Below, piece by piece: positions 7,554-14,914 of a stretch of 45,273 nucleotides of DNA (positions are counted from its first letter, which is position 1; every line of letters begins with the position of its first letter). The position numbers and the translations under genes are program-made. The notes beneath the pieces were generated by a model. The model searched no databases, had not been told where the DNA came from, and was given only the letters and a program-made list of their open reading frames with translations. Location: contig CAYWKL010000005.1 of the NCBI GenBank assembly GCA_964459095.1, forward strand, positions 1 through 45,273. Reading direction: 5' to 3'. This DNA comes from CAYWKL01 sp964459095 (GTDB lineage: Bacteria; Patescibacteriota; Microgenomatia; Daviesbacterales; UBA10151).

Positions 7554-8927
7554 ATGACAAACAAAGGAACAATCACCCAAATTATTGGTCCTGTTATAGA
7601 TGCACAATTTAAGGAAGATAAGGTTCCTGCGCTCTACTCTGCTTTGGAAATACCTTTAGGCAAAGAGAAATTAATTGCAGAGGTCCAACAGCAATTAGGT
7701 GATGGGCAAGTTAGAGCTGTAGCAATGAGCTCTACTGATGGGTTGGAGCGAGGTACAGAAGTTACTGATACTGGCGTTCCAATCAGCGTTCCTGTTGGAA
7801 AAGAAGTTTTGGGAAGATTATTTAATGTTTTAGGTCAAACTGTAGATGGTAAAGGAGCGATAAAGGCAAAAAAGCACCTTCCTATTCACCGCCCTGCCCC
7901 AACCTTTGAAGAACAGTCTACTACTTCTGAAGTTTTTGAAACAGGCATAAAAGTTATTGACTTAATTGCTCCTTTTGTTAAAGGAGGAAAAGTAGGACTT
8001 TTTGGAGGAGCTGGAGTTGGAAAAACTGTTTTAATTCAGGAGTTAATCAGAAATATTGCTGCAGAACACGGTGGTTACTCAGTATTCGCAGGAGTAGGTG
8101 AGCGAACTAGAGAAGGAAATGATCTGTATCATGAGATGATAGCATCAGGTGTTATAGACAAAACTGCTATGGTTTTTGGACAAATGAATGAGCCACCAGG
8201 AGCGCGCCAAAGGGTGGGGCTTTCTGCTCTAACTATGGCTGAGGATTTTAGAGATGCAGAAGGAAAAGATGTTTTGCTATTTATAGATAATATTTTTAGA
8301 TTTTCTCAGGCTGGTAGTGAGGTGTCTGCCCTTTTAGGAAGAATTCCCTCTGCTGTAGGATATCAACCAACTTTAGCTACAGAAATGGGGCAGCTTCAAG
8401 AAAGAATTACCTCCACTAAAAAGGGGTCTATTACTAGCGTCCAAGCTGTTTATGTTCCTGCGGATGATTATACTGATCCTGCACCTGCTGCTACTTTTGC
8501 TCATCTAGATTCTACAATTGCGCTCGAGCGGGCTCTTACAGAACAGGGTTTATACCCTGCTGTTGATCCTTTAGCCTCTTCTTCAAGAGCCTTAACAGCA
8601 GAAATTGTAGGTCAGGAACATTATGACGTAGCATTTGGAGTGCAAAAAGTTTTACAAAGGTATAAGGATCTCCAAGATATTATTGCTATCTTAGGTATTG
8701 AGGAATTGTCTGATGAGGATAAATTAACTGTCTCAAGAGCCAGAAAAATCCAAAGAGCTCTCACTCAACCATTTTTTGTTGGAGAAGCATTCACAGGAAG
8801 AAAAGGAAAATATGTTTCTATAAAGCAAACAGTACAACTTTTTAAAGAGATTTTAGAAGGTAAATGGGATAAGCTACCTGAGCAATCCTTTTATATGATA
8901 GGTGGAGTTGAAGAGCTAAAGGGGTAG
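7554..8927 (+). CDS. atpD: ATP synthase F1 subunit beta
   Basis: Catalytic subunit of F1, 457 residues. The P-loop is GGAGVGKT (residues 151-158); GERTREGNDLYHEM holds the catalytic Glu and Arg of the beta family; LLFIDNIFRFSQAGSEVSALL is Walker B and the catch loop region; PAPATFAHLDS is the beta signature. The C-terminal domain contains the ELSDEDK motif near the expected DELSEED position. A 48-nt gap after atpG contains an AT-rich tandem-like tract (AAGTATTATGTAGTAAGTAT) and a weak GGGAGAGGA site upstream of the ATG. The operon stops here: atpC is not next but 3.9 kb away. Confidence 0.97.
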   Translation: MTNKGTITQIIGPVIDAQFKEDKVPALYSALEIPLGKEKLIAEVQQQLGDGQVRAVAMSSTDGLERGTEVTDTGVPISVPVGKEVLGRLFNVLGQTVDGKGAIKAKKHLPIHRPAPTFEEQSTTSEVFETGIKVIDLIAPFVKGGKVGLFGGAGVGKTVLIQELIRNIAAEHGGYSVFAGVGERTREGNDLYHEMIASGVIDKTAMVFGQMNEPPGARQRVGLSALTMAEDFRDAEGKDVLLFIDNIFRFSQAGSEVSALLGRIPSAVGYQPTLATEMGQLQERITSTKKGSITSVQAVYVPADDYTDPAPAATFAHLDSTIALERALTEQGLYPAVDPLASSSRALTAEIVGQEHYDVAFGVQKVLQRYKDLQDIIAILGIEELSDEDKLTVSRARKIQRALTQPFFVGEAFTGRKGKYVSIKQTVQLFKEILEGKWDKLPEQSFYMIGGVEELKG

Positions 8928-8930
8928 CTC

Positions 8931-9299
8931 TCAAGTATTTCTCTGAAAAAAACTCCGAATTCTTCCACCTAGAGTCTGTATTGGAATGTTTGAAACAAAC
9001 TCTAAATCTGTTTTTTTAACTCCTAAGCCTTCAGCATGAGTTGCTTCTAATCTACATACCACTACATAATCATCATTATTATGGAATCCAGGTGTTTGAT
9101 AATAACTTCCATCAAGAGGGTTTCCTGAAATAAGCCTTACTAACTTTCCTGTTGCGTAAGGTTCATAACTATCCATACCATTCTTTAGTCTAAATATAGT
9201 ACTACCTAATCTTGCTTTCCCCCAAGCACCATCTAAAGTGCTAGGGAATTTCATACCTAAAAGTTCATAGGGAATATTACCTCGATCATAATCAAACAT
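8931..9299 (-). CDS. Hypothetical protein, 122 residues
   Basis: Not recognised. A soluble protein of mixed composition with no signal peptide or membrane segment, and Gly/Tyr/Asn-rich stretches such as ISGNPLDGSYY and GFHNNDDYVVV that suggest a beta-rich fold. It ends 3 nt from the stop of atpD (convergent) and is the first of a minus-strand block that separates atpD from atpC. A clear promoter (TTGATT, 17 nt, TATAAT) ends 6 nt before the ATG, and the ORF has no internal defects, so it is probably expressed. Upstream lies a 140-bp sequence shared with the MOSC gene at 11731. Confidence 0.55.
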   Translation of the reverse strand: MFDYDRGNIPYELLGMKFPSTLDGAWGKARLGSTIFRLKNGMDSYEPYATGKLVRLISGNPLDGSYYQTPGFHNNDDYVVVCRLEATHAEGLGVKKTDLEFVSNIPIQTLGGRIRSFFQRNT

Positions 9300-9305
9300 G
9301 GGTCG

Positions 9306-9334
9306 ATTATATACTTGCTTAGTAATAAAATCAA
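9306..9334 (-). promoter_or_regulatory. Leaderless promoter for the 122-residue protein
   Basis: On the minus strand TTGATT (9329-9334), a 17-nt spacer and TATAAT (9306-9311). The -10 is followed by CGACCC and then the ATG at 9299, so transcription would begin at or next to the start codon. Confidence 0.65.
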
Positions 9335-9341
9335 ATAATTT

Positions 9342-9480
9342 TATGAGAAAAATTGCAAGCTACTTATGAGAAAAACTTATTTAACAAGTCTTCCTACATG
9401 CAACAAATTCTTAAATTAATGATACACAAAAATGCTATAGCTTAAGATTGTATCACTCACAAAGCAGTCTTCTTCTCCTT
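9342..9480 (-). repeat. R5 direct repeat, copy 1
   Basis: About 140 bp nearly alignable end to end with 11751-11893. Shared blocks include GAGAAAAATTGCAAGCTACTT, CCTACATGCAACAA and TGATACACAAAAATGCTATAG. The right part folds: TGATACA and TGTATCA arms enclose a TATAGC-centred inner stem. Each copy lies just upstream of a minus-strand gene, so it may be a shared upstream region rather than a mobile element. Beyond this, 9300-9503 holds no gene I can see. Confidence 0.7.
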
Positions 9481-9503
9481 TGGGATAAAAATTGCAGCTT
9501 AAA

Positions 9504-9899
9504 TTACCTTCTTGGTTTTAGTTCTATCTCTTTTTTATTTAAATCAAATTTAACAATAAATTTTTCAAAAAAACCCTTTTGTCCAACAATACCATAACCC
9601 TCCCCTCCTATATCTTCTAAAAATCCCACATCTAACTTTAAGAATTGGTTCCCCACAGTTATGGTTAGATGATGCATATAAATGGGTTCATCTTTACCAG
9701 TCACCCCTGAGATGCGACTTACCTTACTTAAACTTAATTTAATACCCAAGATCTCCGCTACTTTTGTATGAAAAATACAAATATCAGCTCCAGAATCAAC
9801 AAGAACCTCATATGTCATCATTTGATCATTGGAAAAAATATTGATTGGAATTACAGGGCGAAGTATCTCGTGGCTGTACTTTTTGTATTTAAATTTCAC
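9504..9899 (-). CDS. Retropepsin-like aspartic protease
   Basis: A 131-residue single-domain aspartyl protease of the retropepsin type, expected to act as a dimer. The catalytic motif is VDSGADICIFH (Asp-Ser-Gly) near residue 33, preceded by a beta strand (MMTYEVLV) and followed by the typical ILGIKLS. The second half has the family's ligand strand and the hydrophobic GYGIVGQKGFFEKFIVKFD, the counterpart of the ILG-dfl motif before the C-terminal strand. The stop-proximal basic tail is short. It overlaps the upstream DUF5678 gene by 4 nt (ATGA), so the two are translationally coupled. The substrate is unknown; a modulator role with its small partner is an inference. Confidence 0.8.
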   Translation of the reverse strand: MKFKYKKYSHEILRPVIPINIFSNDQMMTYEVLVDSGADICIFHTKVAEILGIKLSLSKVSRISGVTGKDEPIYMHHLTITVGNQFLKLDVGFLEDIGGEGYGIVGQKGFFEKFIVKFDLNKKEIELKPRR

Positions 9900-10105
9900 C
9901 TACTTAATATTTGTGGACTTCCTACAAAATAAGTCAACTTCTTAGGCATTTTAGTTAAAATAGGATTTGGATATAACTTTTTGGCCTTTTCCCAGACCGC
10001 TTTAGCATCTTTTCCAGCTACAATGACTGTCTCTTCGTCATCTTTTAGAGCTACCCACAATCCCTTATATTGTTTGTAAATTTTACTCCAATCAACTACT
10101 TTCAT
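9896..10105 (-). CDS. DUF5678-like small protein
   Basis: A 69-residue protein with the pattern WVALKDDEETVIVAGKDAKAVWEKAKK, which fits DUF5678: a Trp-Val-Ala-Leu strand, a short acidic turn, then V-A-G/S-G-KD-a and a helix. Proteins of this kind often sit beside a retropepsin-like protease, as here. The stop codon overlaps the protease ATG by 4 nt. It could be a substrate, inhibitor or chaperone of the protease, in the style of a toxin-antitoxin pair; this is inference from the arrangement. Confidence 0.65.
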   Translation of the reverse strand: MKVVDWSKIYKQYKGLWVALKDDEETVIVAGKDAKAVWEKAKKLYPNPILTKMPKKLTYFVGSPQILSR

Positions 10106-10156
10106 ACTAAGCGTATGATATCATAAACTTATGAATTTAGGGCAAGATAAACTTTT

Positions 10157-10312
10157 ATTGATTATGACAAAGAAGCTGATATTTTATATGTAAGTTTTGG
10201 CAAACCTCAAAAAACAGAAGACTCCATTCAGGAAAATGGAATTATTAAAAGAAAGAAAAAAGGAAAAATTGTAGGTTTAACAATTCTCAATGCAAGTAGA
10301 TTTAAAAAATAA
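10157..10312 (+). pseudogene. DUF2283-like gene lacking a normal start
   Basis: Codons from 10160 read DYDKEADILYVSFGK, then IIKRKKKGKIVGLTILNASRF and a stop at 10310-10312. This is the DUF2283 pattern (YD-eaDaLYi ... G-ivGieiLdAS). The expected Met-Lys-Ile-Thr N-terminus is missing: the frame runs into TAA at 10148, and the nearest ATG (10131) is in another frame. Either a frameshift removed the start or a non-standard ATT (10157) is used. Its 3' end overlaps the convergent PNPOx gene by 11 nt. Confidence 0.6.
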
Positions 10313-10721
10313 CTTCAAAAACTTCTAACTTTGTATCTTTTAACTTTGTATATCTAATCCACTTTGGTTTAATTTTAAAATAAACCTCATATGGATCATT
10401 TTCAAATTGTTTAGCTAATGGATTTTTCCTAAAATAAGCCTCTTTAAATTTTTCTAATTCTGGCCCATTTGACTCTTTGGCCTCCCCTTCATATTGCAAA
10501 GTAATACTATTTTCCCAGCCTATTACTACTGAAACTTTTGGATTTTGTATTAAATTTTTGTATTTTCTACTTAACTTGCTGGTACCAAAAAATAACTCCA
10601 GATTCTCATTTTGTCCAAAACCTACTAATGCTGACTGGGGGTTTCCATCTGCATTTATTGTAGACAAGACAGCAAGCTTATGGTTTTCCAGGAAGTCATA
10701 GATAATTTTCTTCTTATCCAT
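10302..10721 (-). CDS. Pyridoxamine 5'-phosphate oxidase-like FMN-binding protein
   Basis: A 139-residue split beta-barrel protein of the PNPOx-like superfamily. The start is typical: an N-terminal helix, then KLAVLSTINADGNPQSALVGF, in which the first barrel strands and the turn bind the flavin phosphate, followed by LELFFGTSKLSRKYKNLIQNPKVSVVIGW. Family members bind FMN, F420 or haem and act as dimeric flavoprotein reductases or oxidases. It is too short and divergent to be a true PdxH. It is encoded on its own within the accessory block. Confidence 0.75.
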   Translation of the reverse strand: MDKKKIIYDFLENHKLAVLSTINADGNPQSALVGFGQNENLELFFGTSKLSRKYKNLIQNPKVSVVIGWENSITLQYEGEAKESNGPELEKFKEAYFRKNPLAKQFENDPYEVYFKIKPKWIRYTKLKDTKLEVFEVIF

Positions 10722-10759
10722 TTAGACAAGTTTTGAACTTTACACGCAAATTACAAGCT

Positions 10760-11731
10760 TTAAAAATTAAGTGCTTTTTTAGGTTTTGGTTCCTCAAAAG
10801 TTAAGGGTACTTCTCTTAAGGCGATGGGAATAAATAAATCTCCAACTACAACAAGTGTAGTTCCTTGCGGAAGCAAATTCTCTCCAACTATTTGTTTTGG
10901 TTCCCCTCTATTATTGATCCAGCGCGGTCTTAACTTATTTACTGCAGCTAATGGTTTTAGAGAACTTAGCTCTCCACTTCTCTCATCTTTTCCTGTTACT
11001 TCACATCTATCGCAGGGTTTTGGTTGCCATACTTCCACCCCATTAACCTCCCAAGCACTATAATCGTGTAATGACCATGCAGGTAAACGTTCCAAGGTAA
11101 ATTGATCTCTGAACCTTTCATGCGGGACAGTTTCACCAGATACTCGTGACATTTCATCTATATCTTCTTGCAATGTTATGTGAACAGGATAACCATCTTG
11201 TGCCCTTAATGGGTTATGGTTTGGTAAATAATTTTGCTTTGCCAATCTGGTCCAGGGATAAACACCGGTTCTCGCAACTAGCACATTCCTTTTTAATTGA
11301 TCACTTAACCACTCAGAAAGTACAGGTTCTTCAATTGCGCCTCCCCAGTGCTCCCAAACTTGAATAGGGAGTATGAGATTGGGGTCGTACTCTCTAGGCA
11401 CTGCTATTTGTTCTGTATTGGGTTCTCTCCAACCAAATGTGAAATCTTGTGATAGTTCTTCATAGGCCGGTTTGACTAAGGCAAGCCTTGGTTCACCTGG
11501 AGCATATAAGTGTTTGCTAGGATCGACTTGGGTTCGAAGTGAAAGGAAATGATGAAATCCCCTAGAACCTGGTTCTTCTGTGACAGCAACAAATTGATGG
11601 TCTATTGCAACTCCATCCACGCTTTCTATGCCTGCGGGTGTCATCCTAACTGTTGTAAAATCAATAGAATCAGCTCCCTTTAAGGGGCGAATTTGAGCAC
11701 TCTTAACTCTTGCTGCTGTTGCCTCAATCAT
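10760..11731 (-). CDS. MOSC-domain protein
   Basis: A 323-residue protein with the N-terminal beta-barrel (residues about 8-110: IRPLKGADSID, then GVAIDHQFVAVTE) and C-terminal MOSC domain of YcbX/MOSC-type proteins. The MOSC part holds YPVHITLQEDIDEM, ERFRDQFTLERLPAWS and PCDRCEVTGKDERSGE, where the Cys pair matches the conserved Cys of the molybdenum-cofactor sulfurase C-terminal family. Such proteins carry sulfur to molybdenum cofactor or act as Moco-dependent reductases. A Moco protein is unexpected in a reduced genome and no Moco synthesis gene is in this window. Copy 2 of the R5 repeat lies just upstream. Confidence 0.75.
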   Translation of the reverse strand: MIEATAARVKSAQIRPLKGADSIDFTTVRMTPAGIESVDGVAIDHQFVAVTEEPGSRGFHHFLSLRTQVDPSKHLYAPGEPRLALVKPAYEELSQDFTFGWREPNTEQIAVPREYDPNLILPIQVWEHWGGAIEEPVLSEWLSDQLKRNVLVARTGVYPWTRLAKQNYLPNHNPLRAQDGYPVHITLQEDIDEMSRVSGETVPHERFRDQFTLERLPAWSLHDYSAWEVNGVEVWQPKPCDRCEVTGKDERSGELSSLKPLAAVNKLRPRWINNRGEPKQIVGENLLPQGTTLVVVGDLFIPIALREVPLTFEEPKPKKALNF

Positions 11732-11750
11732 AGCTTAGTATTCTGTCATT

Positions 11751-11893
11751 TTGAGAGAAAAATTGCAAGCTACTTTTTAGAAAGACTCATTTCACAAATT
11801 ATCCTACATGCAACAAGTTGTTAGATTTAATGATACACAAAAATGCTATAGCATAAGATTGTATCACTCATAATGCGTCTTTTTGCTCCTTAT
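11751..11893 (-). repeat. R5 direct repeat, copy 2
   Basis: The partner of 9342-9480 in the same orientation, about 20 nt upstream of the MOSC start. It contains the perfect palindrome ATGCTATAGCAT inside TGATACA/TGTATCA arms. The two copies are 2.4 kb apart and delimit the segment holding the protease pair, PNPOx and MOSC genes. Confidence 0.7.
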
Positions 11894-11937
11894 TTAAGAA
11901 AACTTTTCAAGAAATTGTAAGTTATTTTGCAGGTTTA

Positions 11938-12039
11938 ATGAATAAAAAAGAAGCAAAGTCTAGACCTAAAAGAAGATGCATTATAATTCCTACCCAAGCT
12001 GAAGAATTGAGAGCTCCAAAGGGTTTAATGTTCCAGTAG
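11938..12039 (+). CDS. Possible 33-residue peptide
   Basis: An ATG-initiated frame giving a basic peptide beginning MNKKEAKSRPKRRC and ending KGLMFQ. It lies between R5 copy 2 and the convergent AHSA1 gene and overlaps the latter's end by 15 nt. No ribosome binding site stands out. It could be the remnant of a larger gene or noise. Confidence 0.2.
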   Translation: MNKKEAKSRPKRRCIIIPTQAEELRAPKGLMFQ

Positions 12040-12405
12040 CTCTTTTAGAGGTCCTAAATAATACTTTTTCCATCCATCATCTAACTCCTCTGCTTCCATT
12101 TCTGGTACACCTTCATGAAGCAGATCTATTTTAGTTTTACCTTTTTCTTCAGATAAAGTAAATGTAACTTTGGAAGGCTTGTCCCATTCCCCTGAGGTCC
12201 ACTCCTGCACTAACTGCTTCCGTGGAACTACTTTTAAATTTTTCCCCCAAATATCTCCTCCCCAAATTTCAAACTCAACTCCTTCCTCAGGGCTCATCTT
12301 TGCTGGTCCTGCTCCCCAATCATCAATAATTTTTGGATCAGTTAGTGCTTCCCAAACTTTTTCCACTGGTGCCTCTATAATATAGGTTTGCTTAATTGTT
12401 TTCAT
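12025..12405 (-). CDS. AHSA1/SRPBCC (START-like) domain protein
   Basis: A 126-residue helix-grip protein. The N-terminus IKQTYIIEAPVEKVWEALTDPKIIDDW is the standard AHSA1 opening (beta-1, then the helix with V-W-aLtdP). The middle has GVEFEIWGGDIWGKNLKVVP and LVQEWTSGEW, and the C-terminal helix is DGWKKYYLGPLKELLE, all in family order and length. These proteins bind hydrophobic ligands or assist Hsp90-like chaperones; the ligand here cannot be told. Confidence 0.8.
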   Translation of the reverse strand: MKTIKQTYIIEAPVEKVWEALTDPKIIDDWGAGPAKMSPEEGVEFEIWGGDIWGKNLKVVPRKQLVQEWTSGEWDKPSKVTFTLSEEKGKTKIDLLHEGVPEMEAEELDDGWKKYYLGPLKELLEH

Positions 12406-12429
12406 AACTTTGTTAGAAGCTTTGCTTCA

Positions 12430-12789
12430 TTAGGAAATTTTCTCAAAGGTTCCATCTAGATGAAGATAATAAGTTTCTACTTCTACACCTAAAACCTCAG
12501 ATTTAATTTTTTCTGAAGCAGCTCTTAAGTCCTCCTCGTGCTTCTCCTTTATCCCAGCCTGGCCGTAAGCACCACAGTCTTCATGATTTATTAAAATAAC
12601 TTCTTTTATATCATGCAGTCTTTTTGAGATTTCTATCTGTACTAATACAAAATCCAGATTTTTTACTCCACCAGCTATAGCAACCCTATCATGGTTTTTA
12701 TTCCCAAATTTTTTCTTAATAAAATCGTCAATGTAATTTTGAAACCTAAAATCAATACAAGTTGCAACCAAAGCGCTACATTTATGCAT
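12430..12789 (-). CDS. Small beta-carbonic anhydrase-like protein
   Basis: A 119-residue protein with the zinc-site pattern of beta-carbonic anhydrases: VATCIDFRF (Cys11, Asp13, Arg15) and INHEDCGAYG (His69, Cys72). It is far shorter than enzymes of 190-220 residues: the N-terminal arm and most of the C-terminal strand-helix region are missing. Members of this mini-family keep the metal ligands and the Asp-Arg dyad, so CO2 hydration is possible but unproven. It is divergent from atpC, from which it is separated by 70 nt. Confidence 0.7.
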   Translation of the reverse strand: MHKCSALVATCIDFRFQNYIDDFIKKKFGNKNHDRVAIAGGVKNLDFVLVQIEISKRLHDIKEVILINHEDCGAYGQAGIKEKHEEDLRAASEKIKSEVLGVEVETYYLHLDGTFEKIS

Positions 12790-12844
12790 AATTTTTGAAT
12801 TCTACAACAGTCAAACTTTACCAGCAATAGTAAAAAACTATTAA

Positions 12845-12853
12845 TGTTATAAT
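12845..12853 (+). promoter_or_regulatory. Extended -10 promoter of atpC
   Basis: TGTTATAAT gives a consensus TATAAT (12848-12853) with an upstream TG-like extension. It ends exactly 6 nt before the atpC ATG and no Shine-Dalgarno site is present. No good -35 is visible at 16-18 nt. Confidence 0.6.
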
Positions 12854-12859
12854 CTCTTC

Positions 12860-13270
12860 ATGGCAACTTTGCATTTAAAAATAGTTACCCCTGAGAAATT
12901 AATTTTTGAAGAAGATGTGGATTCTGTTTTAGTACCCTCAGCTGAAGGAGAACTAGGTATACTCCCCCACCACACTAACCTTATGGCCAAACTCTCGCCG
13001 GGTGAACTAAAAATAAAAAAGTCTGGAAAAATAGAAAGTTTAGCAAGTGGTGGCGGTTTTTTGGAAATGAGCAATAATACCCTAACTATTCTTACTGATT
13101 TAGCAGTAAAAGAAGGAGACATTGATGAGAAAGCTGTTGAGGCTGCCAAAAAAAGAGCAGAGGAAGCTTTAGAAGAGAAACTCTCTGCTGAAGAATATGC
13201 GGCAACTTTGGCAATAATAGAAAAAGCTACAGCCCAGCTTAGAATAAAAAGAAGACACCGTGTAAGATGA
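12860..13270 (+). CDS. atpC: ATP synthase F1 subunit epsilon, displaced from the operon
   Basis: A 136-residue epsilon subunit, which contacts gamma and the c-ring and can inhibit ATP hydrolysis. The N-terminal beta sandwich is typical (LHLKIVTPEKLIFEEDVDSV, then GELGILPHHTNLMAKLSPGELKI), followed by GGGFLEMSNNTLTILTDLA and a C-terminal helical hairpin rich in Ala, Glu and Lys. It lies 3.9 kb after atpD, beyond a block of minus-strand genes, and has its own promoter. It overlaps the following CHRD/SOD-like gene by 4 nt (ATGA), so its expression is now linked to that cluster. Confidence 0.95.
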   Translation: MATLHLKIVTPEKLIFEEDVDSVLVPSAEGELGILPHHTNLMAKLSPGELKIKKSGKIESLASGGGFLEMSNNTLTILTDLAVKEGDIDEKAVEAAKKRAEEALEEKLSAEEYAATLAIIEKATAQLRIKRRHRVR

Positions 13271-13713
13271 AACACAAAGACTTGCTAATCGGTGCAGGAG
13301 TTTTAATTTTTGCAATAATAGTTGTCTTTTTATTAAAGGCTCATATCTTAACTTCCCCTTTTAAAATGCCCTCTTTAAAGCTAAAAAGTGAGGGAGAAGT
13401 AGTACTACTGAATGAAATAAGTAAATCAGGTATAAAAGGATCTGCAAAAATTAGTGAAGAGGACAAGAAGGCTAAGGTGGTTATAAATCTGGTTGGAGTA
13501 AAGTCAGAAGATGATATTTATATGCATATCCACAAAGGAAGGTGTCCTAATGTAAGTGAGATAATATATGACCTTAATTCACTAATAAATGGAAGCTCAG
13601 AAAGCAAACTAGAAGTTTCTGTCAAAGAACTTATAAAAAGAAGTCCCCTGGCTATAAATATCCATAAGAATGAGGGTAAGAAGGAAGTTGTGGTTTCTTG
13701 TGGCAATCTTTAA
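13267..13713 (+). CDS. Membrane-anchored SOD/CHRD-like domain protein
   Basis: A 148-residue protein with an N-terminal membrane anchor (residues 7-24) and an extracytoplasmic beta domain. The pattern AKVVINLVGVKSEDDIYMHIHKGRC, then a Gly-Ser turn and PLAINIHKNEGKKEVVVSCGNL, resembles the CHRD / Cu,Zn-SOD-like Greek-key fold, in which the HIH and the late NIH are in the positions of metal-ligand histidines; the two Cys (HKGRC and SCGNL) would form a disulfide. Catalytic SOD activity is doubtful because other ligands are missing. Its start overlaps atpC by 4 nt. Confidence 0.55.
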   Translation: MKHKDLLIGAGVLIFAIIVVFLLKAHILTSPFKMPSLKLKSEGEVVLLNEISKSGIKGSAKISEEDKKAKVVINLVGVKSEDDIYMHIHKGRCPNVSEIIYDLNSLINGSSESKLEVSVKELIKRSPLAINIHKNEGKKEVVVSCGNL

Positions 13714-13721
13714 AGATATTT

Positions 13722-14909
13722 ATGAAAAGTAAAGTTTCTTTTTTACTGATAGGCATAATTTTGGGCGTAATTTTAAACAAGTATGGAATTTTAGATTTCC
13801 CTTTTTTGACTCCTACCCAAAAAACTACTAATTCGTCACAAATTAAATCTACTCCATCTAAAAATTTAACCCAAGGAGAAATTCCTGAGATGAAAGATAT
13901 TTTACAAATAGAGGATCAGGAAAAAAGACTCAAAGCTGCAAGAAAATTAGTTGAAAGAGTTGGGGTTGAGGATGCTTTGGAAATTTTAGAGCACTCCCCC
14001 CTTCCTCATACAGGAGAAGGACATCTAGTAGTTCATCAAATAGGTTTTTATGCTTATAAAAAGTATGGTGTAGATGCAATTTTGAAGTGCAAGGATTATT
14101 TCCTCTATGCCTGTTACCACGGAGCTATTATAGAGGCAGCTTCTAATCAAGGATTTGAAGCTATAGTGAAGATGACAGACAAATGTAAGGCTTCCCCTGT
14201 TAGACATTTTCAATGTACACATGCTGCGGGCCATTCAATTTTAGCTATGTGGAACTATAATCTTCCAAAGGCTCTTGAGACTTGCGACCAGCTTTATGAA
14301 AAAGACACAAAGTTTCCTGAAGCCTTAACTTCTTGTCATAATGGAGCTTTTATGGAAAATCTCTTTGGAGTTCATGACTTCGGTACTGGTAAAGCCCCTG
14401 TAAGAGATTGGCTCTCGGATGACCCTTACTTTCCTTGCAATTACTTTGGAGAAAAATATCAGCAAGGTTGTTGGTTAAATCAAGCTGCAAGAATTTATCA
14501 AATGAATCAAGGAGATGTTGTTAAAACTTCTCAAATATGCCAAGAGACAGGAAATGAGCAACACACAACCTGGTGCATGGACAATTTAGCAAGGCAAATC
14601 CACCCTCTAACTAATGGTGATCCTTCTAAAGCTTTTGAGCTTTGTAAGGAGGAGGGAGAAAACTGGATTAATAATTGTCTTGTTGTAAATGCAGGCTCAT
14701 TTTACTCTGTTGGAGGAAGAGATGAGGCTATATTTATTTGTAAGAATGTATCTTCCGAGCTAAAGGGAGAATGTTACCAAAGGCTTATTGGTCAAATTGT
14801 CTCAGATCCGATTGAAAAAAATATGAAACTTGAAGTTTGTAGGAAAATTGAACAACCGTTTCAAAATCAGTGTCTTTCTGGTGTAAACTCTTTGGTGCTT
14901 AAAAACTAA
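13722..14909 (+). CDS. Anchored His/Cys-module protein (one module)
   Basis: Family not recognised. The 395-residue protein has a membrane anchor (about residues 5-20) and a Thr/Ser linker, then one copy of a module found twice in the product of 18801-21290. Ordered motifs are VVHQIGFYAY, YACYHGAIIEA, CTHAAGHSILA, SCHNGAFMEN, PCNYFG...GCWLNQ, then several C-x(n)-C pairs towards the C-terminus. The repeated YHG, HxxGH, GxFMEN, PCN and CW positions suggest a helical-repeat domain (paired helices ending in Cys) stabilised by disulfides, perhaps binding metal through the His-Gly-His sets. A TTG at 13698 would add 8 residues; the ATG at 13722 gives a normal signal anchor. Confidence 0.65.
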   Translation: MKSKVSFLLIGIILGVILNKYGILDFPFLTPTQKTTNSSQIKSTPSKNLTQGEIPEMKDILQIEDQEKRLKAARKLVERVGVEDALEILEHSPLPHTGEGHLVVHQIGFYAYKKYGVDAILKCKDYFLYACYHGAIIEAASNQGFEAIVKMTDKCKASPVRHFQCTHAAGHSILAMWNYNLPKALETCDQLYEKDTKFPEALTSCHNGAFMENLFGVHDFGTGKAPVRDWLSDDPYFPCNYFGEKYQQGCWLNQAARIYQMNQGDVVKTSQICQETGNEQHTTWCMDNLARQIHPLTNGDPSKAFELCKEEGENWINNCLVVNAGSFYSVGGRDEAIFICKNVSSELKGECYQRLIGQIVSDPIEKNMKLEVCRKIEQPFQNQCLSGVNSLVLKN

Positions 14910-14914
14910 AAAAA

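Noticed and set aside
12847..13275. A 142-codon open frame on the minus strand across atpC
   Set aside because: It is the exact antisense of atpC, is Ser/Ala-rich in a way that mirrors atpC codons, and has no family motif.
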